A stretch of DNA of 22,905 nucleotides from an uncultured Clostridia bacterium (GTDB lineage: Bacteria; Bacillota; Clostridia; Lachnospirales; Lachnospiraceae), in contig CALZBV010000010.1 of assembly GCA_945622055.1 (NCBI GenBank), forward strand, positions 1 through 22,905, written 5' to 3'. The position numbers and the translations under genes are program-made. Shown here piece by piece: positions 5,725 through 12,869 of this stretch. The notes under the pieces were generated by a model. That model did not search any database, was not told where the DNA came from, and saw nothing but the letters and a program-made list of their open reading frames with translations. How positions within the stretch are numbered: the first letter of the stretch is position 1; each line of letters opens with the position of its first letter.

Positions 5725-8463
5725 ATGAAAGGAAAGCGTAAGGTGCGATGGCTTGGCGCCGTCGGTTCAGAACAACTTCATATGTCATTTTCTGAGCGCC
5801 TGGGCATTTGTATCGGGAAATACACGCTTTTGGTACTTTGTACGCTTTTGTGTCTGAGCTCATCGGTACAGATGCTTTGTAGTGCATATGAGTGGGATAT
5901 AAACCTGGTTTTCCTTGTGGTTCGGTTGTTCTTTCTGACGATACTGGTATGTTTTCTGGTGAATGGAGCATCGTTTCTTTTGGAAAAGTCCGGGAGAAGG
6001 ACAAAGGACCCGGTGAAGCTTGAAAGGAAACGGAAACGCATACGATGGGTAGTTTTTGTTTTGACGGGATTAACCGGGAGCTTCGTTTTTCTTTTTCTGC
6101 TTCTGAAAACGGAAAGCGGGAAGAGTATTATGCGTGGACTTCAGGGCATTCTGTATGCGTATGAAAACAGCTGGAGTGAATACTACCAGTTGGGACTTGT
6201 CTTTCCGGGAGTGGAGGAGGAAGCAATTGAGAAAGCGCTTTATTTTGCAGGCTCCGTACTCTGCTTTTTCTTCGTCTGGCTGGCATGTTTTACAAAACAA
6301 AGACTACTTGTTGCAATAGTACCGGGGGGTGTTTTGGTTGCAGAGCTTTTGGTCGGAATGGCACCAAGTGGTCCGGCGTTGTTTTTTCCGGCTGCAATCA
6401 TCCTGATTGTCCGGGGCGCTGCAACAGCTTCACCGGAGCTTCGGATAGAAGATGAGAGCAGAAGGGGCGGAGGATATGGGCGAGGGACCGGAATTGGTGC
6501 CTGGCTTCCGACTGCTGTGTGTGTAGCAGCATTGTTTGTTCTGGTCTGTGGAATTGGTGGGAAAACAGCGGAAAACAAGGTTGCTGACGGAAAGCAGAAG
6601 ATAACGGAGCAGAAGGAAGAAGTGTTTCAGAAGGTGTCTGAATGGTATGAATCGAAAGGATTCGATTTTGCGGAAAGGATAAAAGAGAAATTAAACAAAA
6701 CGGATGAACCGAAAAAGGAAGGCGGTATGGGGTCACCGGAGCTCAATTTTTCCCGGCTGGATAACAGTACCCCGGAGTATGAATATAAAACCGTGCTGAA
6801 AGTATTTTTACAGGAACGACCGTCACCAAGACTTTATCTGGTCGGGTTTTATGCGGATTCGTATCGAAATGGAACGTGGTGCATGGATGTCAGTCAGTTT
6901 GAAAAAGAGGCGCAAAAGGCCTCCTTTGATGCGAAGACGATTTCCGGGGAGCTGATTGTTCTGGGCGAAGAACGAATCAGTGCGTTGTTAGAAGCCTCTG
7001 CTCTTTCTGCAAAAGAGAATAAATTAACGGAAGGACAGCTTCACTATGAAGAGTCAGGTCTGCAGAATGCATATTTACCGTATTTTTCAAGAAGCGAGGA
7101 AAAAAATCTGTCCACAGAGGGAGACAGCCGTTACGTTAAGCCAAAGAAGATAAAAGAATTGTCATTTTCCACACGGCTGCTTTCTGAAAAGGAGCTGGTT
7201 CTTCTTATGACAGAACAGCCGCAGACCGGTAGCGGGAAGAAGGCATGGGAGCCGTGGTATGAGCAATATGTGCTGGAACGTTATCTGGAAGTACCGAATG
7301 GAATGGAGAATGTGAAACGGATTGCAGAGGAGCTAAACCGGACGAAGTATAGCCTGGTTCCGTATTCTTCCCTGGCGGAAGAAAATATGATGCGCCTGAA
7401 TTATGCGTTACTTGTGGCGGAATGGATGCGAAATAACACGGAATACAGTCTTGAGCTTCCGGAGCTTCCAAAGGGAAGTGATGCGATTGAATTCTTTCTT
7501 GGAACAAGCTACATGGGTTATTGTATGCATTATGCCAGTGCTTCGGTAATGATTTTACGGACACTTGGGGTCCCGGCGCGGTATGCCTGCGGTTATGCGA
7601 CGGACTCATATGCGACGGGTTCTCTCAAGGATGGATTTGTCTTTGATATTCAGGACAGTAACCGACATGCCTGGGTGGAAATCTATCTGAATGGATTTGG
7701 GTGGGTTCCGGTGGAAGTAACCAAGGGTTACAGTGTTTCGATGCCGAAGTACTTCAAAACGACAGACCCTGCAGGAAGTAGCACGCCAATTCCAACAAAA
7801 AAACCGGAAAATCCGACTTCTGCGATTGTTAAGCCGACAGAGCAGCCGAAGCCAACGGAGTCTCCGAAAGCAACTCTGACGCCAACGCCGGTTCCGCAGG
7901 AATATCCGTCAGTGACTTTGCCACCGGTTCCGCAGGAAAATCCGTCGGCGACTCCGATGCCGGAGCAGAATGGAGCGGAGGGTCCAGACGGAGAAAAAAC
8001 TGAGGGGCAGACCGGGAAAGAAGAAAATACAAAAGACCTGCAAAGTTCAAAGAGCGGAAAGCTTCCTCTGGCGCTTCTGTTTTTAGGTCTGGGATGTGGC
8101 GTTCTTGCTGTCAGAGGGTTACGGACGAAGCTGCAATCAGAGGCAGACAGGAAGCTTCGCCAGAAGCTAAAAAAGGTCGGGAACCGGTTGAAAATCAGGA
8201 TTTATAACCGCAGACTTTATCGGAAGCTGGTTGGACGCAGAGGCGGAAAATTGAAGTATCTCGTTGATGCGGAATACGAAAAAATGCTTCAGAAAAAATG
8301 TGAGCTGCTTACGGAAGAGGAAAAGAATCGGTTTATGGTGCTTGTCAAGGAAGCAGCATTTTCCGAACATGATTTTACGGAGGATGAGGTTGCGTTTTGT
8401 CGCCGGGTGTACCGGAAGGCTACGATGAGTTCACAGAGCAATGCAACCGGTAATTCAGAGTAA
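5725..8463 (+). CDS. Membrane-anchored transglutaminase-like protein
   Basis: A 912-aa protein with about seven N-terminal membrane helices (between residues 30 and 275), a large extracytoplasmic region, a transglutaminase-like domain, a Pro/Thr-rich linker, one more helix (about 780-797) and a basic cytosolic tail that loosely resembles DUF4129. The N-terminal architecture is like TgpA/DUF3488 proteins. Catalytic residues visible by motif are Cys600 (GYCMHYASA) and His648 (SNRHAWVEIYL). The third position, after GWVPV, is Glu664 (VEVT) where Asp is usual. The ATG follows the DUF58 stop by 11 nt with GGGGAG as ribosome binding site. It ends the operon at a strong terminator. By family it could be a protease or crosslinker acting on cell-surface substrates, but this is inference. 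The linker contains a two-copy 12-residue repeat. Confidence 0.88.
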   Translation: MKGKRKVRWLGAVGSEQLHMSFSERLGICIGKYTLLVLCTLLCLSSSVQMLCSAYEWDINLVFLVVRLFFLTILVCFLVNGASFLLEKSGRRTKDPVKLERKRKRIRWVVFVLTGLTGSFVFLFLLLKTESGKSIMRGLQGILYAYENSWSEYYQLGLVFPGVEEEAIEKALYFAGSVLCFFFVWLACFTKQRLLVAIVPGGVLVAELLVGMAPSGPALFFPAAIILIVRGAATASPELRIEDESRRGGGYGRGTGIGAWLPTAVCVAALFVLVCGIGGKTAENKVADGKQKITEQKEEVFQKVSEWYESKGFDFAERIKEKLNKTDEPKKEGGMGSPELNFSRLDNSTPEYEYKTVLKVFLQERPSPRLYLVGFYADSYRNGTWCMDVSQFEKEAQKASFDAKTISGELIVLGEERISALLEASALSAKENKLTEGQLHYEESGLQNAYLPYFSRSEEKNLSTEGDSRYVKPKKIKELSFSTRLLSEKELVLLMTEQPQTGSGKKAWEPWYEQYVLERYLEVPNGMENVKRIAEELNRTKYSLVPYSSLAEENMMRLNYALLVAEWMRNNTEYSLELPELPKGSDAIEFFLGTSYMGYCMHYASASVMILRTLGVPARYACGYATDSYATGSLKDGFVFDIQDSNRHAWVEIYLNGFGWVPVEVTKGYSVSMPKYFKTTDPAGSSTPIPTKKPENPTSAIVKPTEQPKPTESPKATLTPTPVPQEYPSVTLPPVPQENPSATPMPEQNGAEGPDGEKTEGQTGKEENTKDLQSSKSGKLPLALLFLGLGCGVLAVRGLRTKLQSEADRKLRQKLKKVGNRLKIRIYNRRLYRKLVGRRGGKLKYLVDAEYEKMLQKKCELLTEEEKNRFMVLVKEAAFSEHDFTEDEVAFCRRVYRKATMSSQSNATGNSE
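7888..7959 (+). repeat. Two-copy 36-bp tandem repeat in the Pro-rich linker
   Basis: Units 7888-7923 and 7924-7959 both begin CCGGTTCCGCAGGAA and encode PVPQEYPSVTLP and PVPQENPSATPM. The repeat is in frame (12 codons), so unit gain or loss would change only the spacer between the catalytic domain and the membrane. Confidence 0.85.
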
Positions 8464-8474
8464 AGACAATAAAG

Positions 8475-8511
8475 AAAACGCTGAGACCAAAGGAACGGTC
8501 TCAGCGTTTTT
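8475..8511. terminator. Bidirectional terminator between convergent operons
   Basis: CGCTGAGACC (8479-8488) pairs perfectly with GGTCTCAGCG (8497-8506), extended by four A-T pairs and flanked by A-runs on the left and T-runs on the right. Read on +, it ends the transglutaminase operon. Read on -, it ends carB 43 nt after its stop, with TTTTCTTT as the U-tract. Confidence 0.92.
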
Positions 8512-8553
8512 CGTATGGGAAAGTGCCTTTTAAAGTTTTGTAAGGCTTATGAA

Positions 8554-11500
8554 TTACTTTGTCTTAATTTCGCTGTGCAACTGCTGAATGGACTTAATTT
8601 CGCTGTTTCCATGCTTCTTAATGGATTGGATACCCTTTGCGGTAGCACGTGCAGCGGCAACCGTAGTCATGTAAGGAATCTTGCCCTTGATTGCAGCCTT
8701 ACGTAAGTAGCTGTCATCATTTACACTGTCCTTACCGGCCGGAGAGTTGATGATTAAATCAATCTGTCCGTTGGTAATCATATCCAGAACATTCGGGCGG
8801 CCTTCGGAAAGCTTCTTCACAAGCTCAACCTCAATGCCCGCAGCCTTGATGGTTTCGTAGGTGTTGCCGGTAGCAACAAGCGTAAAGCCATTGTTTGCAA
8901 AAATCTGGGCAACCTCAACAATTTCAGCCTTATCCTTGCGGTTTACAGAGAGTAGTACCGTACCGGAAAGCGGTAACTTGGACTGGGTAGCTTCCTGTGC
9001 TTTGTAGAAAGCTTCACCGTAGGAAGTGGAAAGACCGAGAACCTCACCGGTGGAACGCATTTCCGGTCCCAGAATCGGGTCAACCTCCGGGAACATATTG
9101 AACGGGAAGACAGCTTCCTTGACACCGTAGTACGGAATGTCCTGTTCCTTAAGGTCAGCAACCGGAGAAGGTCTTCCGGTAAGCTCGGAGGTAATGATAT
9201 CCGTAGCAATCGGGACCATGCGAATGTTACATACCTTGGAAACAAGCGGCACGGTACGGGAAGCACGCGGGTTAGCCTCAAGAACAAATACCTTTCCGTT
9301 CTCAATAGCATACTGCATGTTCATTAAGCCCTTAACATGCATTTCCTCTGCAATCTTTTTCGTATATTCTTTGATTGTCTTAACGTTTTCCTCAGAGATG
9401 TGTACGGAAGGAATGATACAAGCAGAGTCACCGGAGTGAACACCCGCAAGCTCAATGTGCTCCATAACAGCCGGTACGAAAGCATGGGTTCCGTCGCTGA
9501 TTGCGTCTGCTTCACACTCAAGGGCGTGATTTAAGAAACGGTCAATCAGAATCGGACGGTCCGGAGTAACGCCAACAGCAGCCTTCATGTAGCCAACCAT
9601 TGCTTCGTCATCGTAAACAACCTCCATACCACGTCCGCCAAGAACGTAGGACGGACGAACCATAACCGGATAGCCGATTTTCTTTGCAATTGCAAGAGCT
9701 TCGTCAACAGTAGTAGCCATTCCGGACTCAGGCATCGGAATACCAAGCTTATCCATCATGGCACGGAACAAATCACGGTCCTCAGCGAGGTCGATTACTG
9801 CAGGAGAGGTACCAAGAATCTTAACACCGTTCTTTTCAAGAGCAGAAGCAAGATTCAGAGGCGTCTGTCCGCCGAACTGTGCGATGACACCCACCGGCTT
9901 TTCTTTCTTGTAGATACTGAGAACATCCTCTAAGGTTAACGGCTCGAAGTAGAGCTTGTCAGAGGTATCGTAGTCCGTGGAAACGGTCTCCGGGTTGCAG
10001 TTGACGATAATGGTCTCAAAACCGAGCTTCTTTAATGCGAGAGAAGCGTGAACGCAACAATAATCAAACTCAATACCCTGGCCGATTCGGTTCGGACCGC
10101 CACCGAGAATCATTACCTTCGGTCTGTCGGAGTTAACCGGGTTTTTATCCGGGGCATTGTAGGTGGAGTAGTAGTAAGCGCTGTTCTCAGTGCCGCTAAC
10201 GTGAATACCCTCCCATGCCTCTTCTACGCCAAGCTCAATACGGCGGTTGCGGATATCATCCTCGGAAACCGCAAGAATCTGGCTTAAGTACTTATCGGAG
10301 AAACCGTTCTTCTTTGCGGAAATGAGAGCCTCGTCTGACGGAAGGCTGCCCTTATTCCTTGCAAGAGCTTCTTCTTCCTCAACCAGCTCCTTCATCTGTT
10401 CAATGAAGTAAGTCTTTACCTTGGTTAGTTTGAAAATCTCCTCAACGGCAGCACCCTTACGGAGCGCCTCATACATGATGAAATGACGGTCACTGGACGG
10501 AGTGATGAGCATCTTTAACAGCTCATCCTTGGACTTTTGGTTGTAGTCCTTGGCATAGCCGAGACCGTAACGACCGGTTTCAAGGCTGCGGATTGCCTTC
10601 TGGAAGGCTTCCTTATAGGTTTTACCGATGCTCATTACTTCGCCGACGGCGCGCATCTGGGTACCAAGCTTGTCCTCAACACCCTTGAACTTCTCAAATG
10701 CCCAACGGGCGAACTTAATAACGACGTAATCACCATCCGGCTTGTACTGATCGAGGGTACCGTACTTTCCGCACGGAATATCCTTTAAGGTAAGTCCGGT
10801 TGCAAGCATTGCGGATACAAGTGCAATCGGGAAACCGGTTGCCTTGGAAGCAAGTGCGGAAGAACGGGAGGTTCTCGGGTTGATTTCGATAACGATAATA
10901 CGATCAGTTACCGGGTCGTGCGCAAACTGTACGTTGGTGCCGCCGATAACCTGAACGGAATCTACAATGCGGTAAGCCTGCTCCTGTAAACGCTTCTGGC
11001 ACTCTTCGGAAATGGTAAGCATCGGAGCGGAACAGAAGGAGTCACCGGTATGCACGCCGAGCGGGTCAATGTTCTCAATGAAGCAGACAGTAATCATATT
11101 GCCTTCTGCATCGCGGACGATTTCAAGCTCAAGCTCTTCCCAGCCGAGAATAGATTCTTCTACAAGAACCTGACCAACAAGACTTGCCTGAAGACCTCTT
11201 GCACAGACGGTCTTCAACTCTTCTTTATTATATACCAGACCGCCGCCTGCACCACCCATGGTGTAAGCCGGACGGAGAACAACAGGATAACCGAGCTTAT
11301 CAGCAATTTCGAGCGCCTCGTCAACGGAGTAGGCTACTTCACTTCTTGCCATCTCGATGCCGATTGCATTCATGGACTTCTTGAATTCAATACGGTCTTC
11401 ACCACGCTCAATGGCATCTACCTGAACGCCGATTACTTTTACATTGTATTTGTCAAGAATACCCTCCTTGGCAAGTTCTGCACAAAGATTTAAGCCGGAC

Positions 11501-11778
11501 TGACCTCCGAGGTTCGGAAGCAGGGCATCCGGACGCTCCTTTGCAATAATCTGCTCCAGACGATCAACATTTAACGGCTCGATGTAAGTAATATCAGCTG
11601 TCTCCGGATCCGTCATAATGGTAGCGGGATTAGAGTTAACCAGTACAATCTCATAACCGAGCTTGCGAAGCGCTTTACATGCCTGTGTTCCGGAATAATC
11701 GAATTCGCAGGCCTGTCCAATGATAATCGGGCCGGAGCCGATGATTAGAACCTTGTGAATATCTGTTCGCTTTGGCAT
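8554..11778 (-). CDS. carB: Carbamoyl-phosphate synthase large subunit
   Basis: A 1074-aa enzyme, matching the family's length of about 1073. It makes carbamoyl phosphate from ammonia (delivered by CarA from glutamine), bicarbonate and two ATP for pyrimidine and arginine synthesis. The two homologous halves are clear. The first starts GSGPIIIGQACEFDYSG near residue 13, with ATP-grasp motif GGAGGGLVYN near 173. The second starts GGGPNRIGQGIEFDY near 560, with GGRGMEVVYDD. Metal-binding motifs VIEINPRTSRSSAL and VLEANPRASRTVPL are intact. The C-terminal MGS-like allosteric domain begins about residue 935 (LLSVNRKDKAEIVEVA). The ATG has AGGAGG about 10 nt upstream on the - strand. No carA lies beside it; the upstream region holds the 6S RNA gene instead. 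The leader is short and has no visible PyrR-type attenuator. Confidence 0.97.
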   Translation of the reverse strand: MPKRTDIHKVLIIGSGPIIIGQACEFDYSGTQACKALRKLGYEIVLVNSNPATIMTDPETADITYIEPLNVDRLEQIIAKERPDALLPNLGGQSGLNLCAELAKEGILDKYNVKVIGVQVDAIERGEDRIEFKKSMNAIGIEMARSEVAYSVDEALEIADKLGYPVVLRPAYTMGGAGGGLVYNKEELKTVCARGLQASLVGQVLVEESILGWEELELEIVRDAEGNMITVCFIENIDPLGVHTGDSFCSAPMLTISEECQKRLQEQAYRIVDSVQVIGGTNVQFAHDPVTDRIIVIEINPRTSRSSALASKATGFPIALVSAMLATGLTLKDIPCGKYGTLDQYKPDGDYVVIKFARWAFEKFKGVEDKLGTQMRAVGEVMSIGKTYKEAFQKAIRSLETGRYGLGYAKDYNQKSKDELLKMLITPSSDRHFIMYEALRKGAAVEEIFKLTKVKTYFIEQMKELVEEEEALARNKGSLPSDEALISAKKNGFSDKYLSQILAVSEDDIRNRRIELGVEEAWEGIHVSGTENSAYYYSTYNAPDKNPVNSDRPKVMILGGGPNRIGQGIEFDYCCVHASLALKKLGFETIIVNCNPETVSTDYDTSDKLYFEPLTLEDVLSIYKKEKPVGVIAQFGGQTPLNLASALEKNGVKILGTSPAVIDLAEDRDLFRAMMDKLGIPMPESGMATTVDEALAIAKKIGYPVMVRPSYVLGGRGMEVVYDDEAMVGYMKAAVGVTPDRPILIDRFLNHALECEADAISDGTHAFVPAVMEHIELAGVHSGDSACIIPSVHISEENVKTIKEYTKKIAEEMHVKGLMNMQYAIENGKVFVLEANPRASRTVPLVSKVCNIRMVPIATDIITSELTGRPSPVADLKEQDIPYYGVKEAVFPFNMFPEVDPILGPEMRSTGEVLGLSTSYGEAFYKAQEATQSKLPLSGTVLLSVNRKDKAEIVEVAQIFANNGFTLVATGNTYETIKAAGIEVELVKKLSEGRPNVLDMITNGQIDLIINSPAGKDSVNDDSYLRKAAIKGKIPYMTTVAAARATAKGIQSIKKHGNSEIKSIQQLHSEIKTK

Positions 11779-11825
11779 TTTCTTTGTCCTCCTGTAATGT
11801 ACTTATAAAAATTCTTTTTCTCCCT

Positions 11826-11854
11826 ATTATATACTGAACAGCGAAAAAAGAAAA
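11826..11854 (-). promoter_or_regulatory. Candidate carB promoter
   Basis: On the - strand a perfect TATAAT occupies 11831-11826. The -35 position at 17-bp spacing (11854-11849, TTTTCT) is a poor match. Use would give a leader of about 40 nt, too short for an attenuator. The promoter is divergent from the 6S RNA promoter about 90 bp away. Confidence 0.5.
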
Positions 11855-11922
11855 GGGGTAAAATAAAATTTTTTTTGGAGAAGAGAATGAAATTTTTTCC
11901 ACGAAAAGAACCGAAAAAAAAC

Positions 11923-11951
11923 TTGTAATTTCCGATGGAATGAGGTATAAT
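11923..11951 (+). promoter_or_regulatory. Sigma-A promoter of the 6S RNA gene
   Basis: TTGTAA (11923-11928) and TATAAT (11946-11951) are separated by exactly 17 bp, predicting a start near 11957-11959. This is about 100 nt upstream of the conserved 6S core. I found no better promoter nearer the core. Confidence 0.82.
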
Positions 11952-12057
11952 AAAAACGTACAGAAGAGGTCGTAAAGAACTGAAGAGGACTGTCTTTGTG
12001 TACCCGGGAGAAGAGCAGAAGAACTACATAGTTCATTGAAAATAACATAAGATAGTA

Positions 12058-12251
12058 GTACCTATCCTAGGATGTTCGAGAACCCCTGTTATTTTGAACC
12101 TACATTTCTTTAAACGGGATTCCTATATTTTCAGGTGGCTGCAATGCCTCCGTATGAGTGGACTGCAAAAGCCTGTGTGCGGTTACCCACCTAGCTTTGG
12201 CTAGGAGTCAAAAGACAGGAAACGGCATTCCGGGATAGACTCTAAAGGTAC
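12058..12251 (+). ncRNA. ssrS: 6S RNA (SsrS)
   Basis: This non-coding RNA binds the RNA polymerase-sigma70/A holoenzyme and dampens transcription in slow growth. The core folds as a 6S rod. A 12-position closing helix pairs 12063-12074 with 12226-12237 with one mismatch. An inner helix pairs 12085-12089 with 12215-12219 and 12092-12097 with 12208-12213. The large central bubble carries a small hairpin on its 3' side (12190-12195 with 12200-12205), as in E. coli 6S. An apical arm follows. In order along the RNA I also see short matches to remembered E. coli 6S: GATGTTCG, TTGAACC then ATTT, GGTGG then GCA and TGC, AAGCCT, GGTTAC and CGGCAT. It has its own promoter and terminator. Exact mature ends are uncertain by several nucleotides. 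No reading frame with a ribosome binding site covers it. Confidence 0.87.
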
Positions 12252-12259
12252 AAAAGAAT

Positions 12260-12292
12260 GCGCCGTGCGTTTATCGCACGGCGTCTTTTTTT
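12260..12292 (+). terminator. Strong terminator of the 6S RNA transcript
   Basis: A perfect 9-bp G+C-rich stem, CGCCGTGCG (12261-12269) with CGCACGGCG (12275-12283), a 5-nt loop and TCTTTTTTT after it. Confidence 0.93.
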
Positions 12293-12314
12293 GTCTGTAT
12301 AATTGTATGTATAA

Positions 12315-12800
12315 TTATTCAGTTAGAGTGTCTGATAATTCATTGTCGAGCGTGGCTTTTTGGAGAACTTTCTGGATTTCTTCTGTAATATACATTTGTG
12401 TGTAGCGATTGCTGTCGGAAAATGTAAGTTCTGAAATATCGGTTCCGGCTGCAAGCTGATTTCCGATATCGGTTGCTGCAATCTCAAAAAGAGGATACAT
12501 TACTGCCGCCACCTCATCCTGATAGGTCAGATGAACGGCTTTTACGCGGTCAGTATCTACAATTACCTCAAGATTCATAGAGGTGTCGTTTAAGGTAATC
12601 AGGGAGTTGTAAACGCCTGCCCGGTAAGAAACTGCCGAAGGGGTCGGGGTAAGAGGTGATGCATCGGCTCCATTATTTTTCTTTTTGCTGCCGGAGAAAA
12701 AAAGAAGCATCAGCAGGAAAAGGATTAGGACGAGCAAAGCGGGAATTCCATATTGAAGCAGCTTTTTCAGCTTAAGTACAATTATTTTCGTTTTTGCCAT
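12315..12800 (-). CDS. Membrane-anchored protein of unknown function, 161 aa
   Basis: I do not recognise a named family with confidence. A basic N-terminus (MAKTKIIVLKLKKL) leads into one hydrophobic helix (about 17-36), then a short S/T/P-rich spacer and a roughly 100-residue domain, presumably outside the cell. The domain begins YRAGVYNSLITLNDTSMNLE then VIVDTDRVKAVHL. This recalls the opening of FMN-binding domains (xGxY, then beta strands with an xDGKI-type turn), but the SGAT flavin-attachment motif is absent, so an FMN role is not supported. I chose ATG 12800 because GGGAGGA lies 5-6 nt upstream on the - strand. An in-frame ATG at 12824 would add eight residues without a ribosome binding site. 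It is divergent from addB and ends close to the 6S RNA terminator. Confidence 0.72.
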   Translation of the reverse strand: MAKTKIIVLKLKKLLQYGIPALLVLILFLLMLLFFSGSKKKNNGADASPLTPTPSAVSYRAGVYNSLITLNDTSMNLEVIVDTDRVKAVHLTYQDEVAAVMYPLFEIAATDIGNQLAAGTDISELTFSDSNRYTQMYITEEIQKVLQKATLDNELSDTLTE

Positions 12801-12838
12801 AAAAATCCTCCCAAACGTCCACATTTCAATTAAGAATC

Positions 12839-12847
12839 TGATATAAT
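12839..12847 (+). promoter_or_regulatory. Extended -10 promoter of addBA
   Basis: TGATATAAT is a perfect extended -10 element (TGnTATAAT). The -35 at 18-bp spacing, TCCACA (12818-12823), matches at 4 of 6 positions. The predicted start is near 12854, leaving a leader of about 20 nt that is mostly ribosome binding site. Confidence 0.72.
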
Positions 12848-12869
12848 ATATTCTAAGGGAAGGAGGAAT

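Noticed and set aside
11050..11493. 147-aa + strand ORF inside carB
   Set aside because: It is antisense to a conserved carB region and lacks a ribosome binding site; it is a shadow of carB codon structure.
11887..11928. Tiny ORF MKFFPRKEPKKNL with GGAG upstream
   Set aside because: No promoter precedes it on the + strand, its end runs into the 6S -35 box, and its A/T-tract composition explains the Lys/Phe content. Chance is more likely.
11957..12292. tmRNA, RNase P RNA, SRP RNA or raiA motif
   Set aside because: tmRNA ends, RNase P core and the SRP GGAA-loop region are absent. raiA is not excluded by motif memory alone, but the closing helix, central-bubble hairpin and E. coli-like motif order favour 6S RNA.
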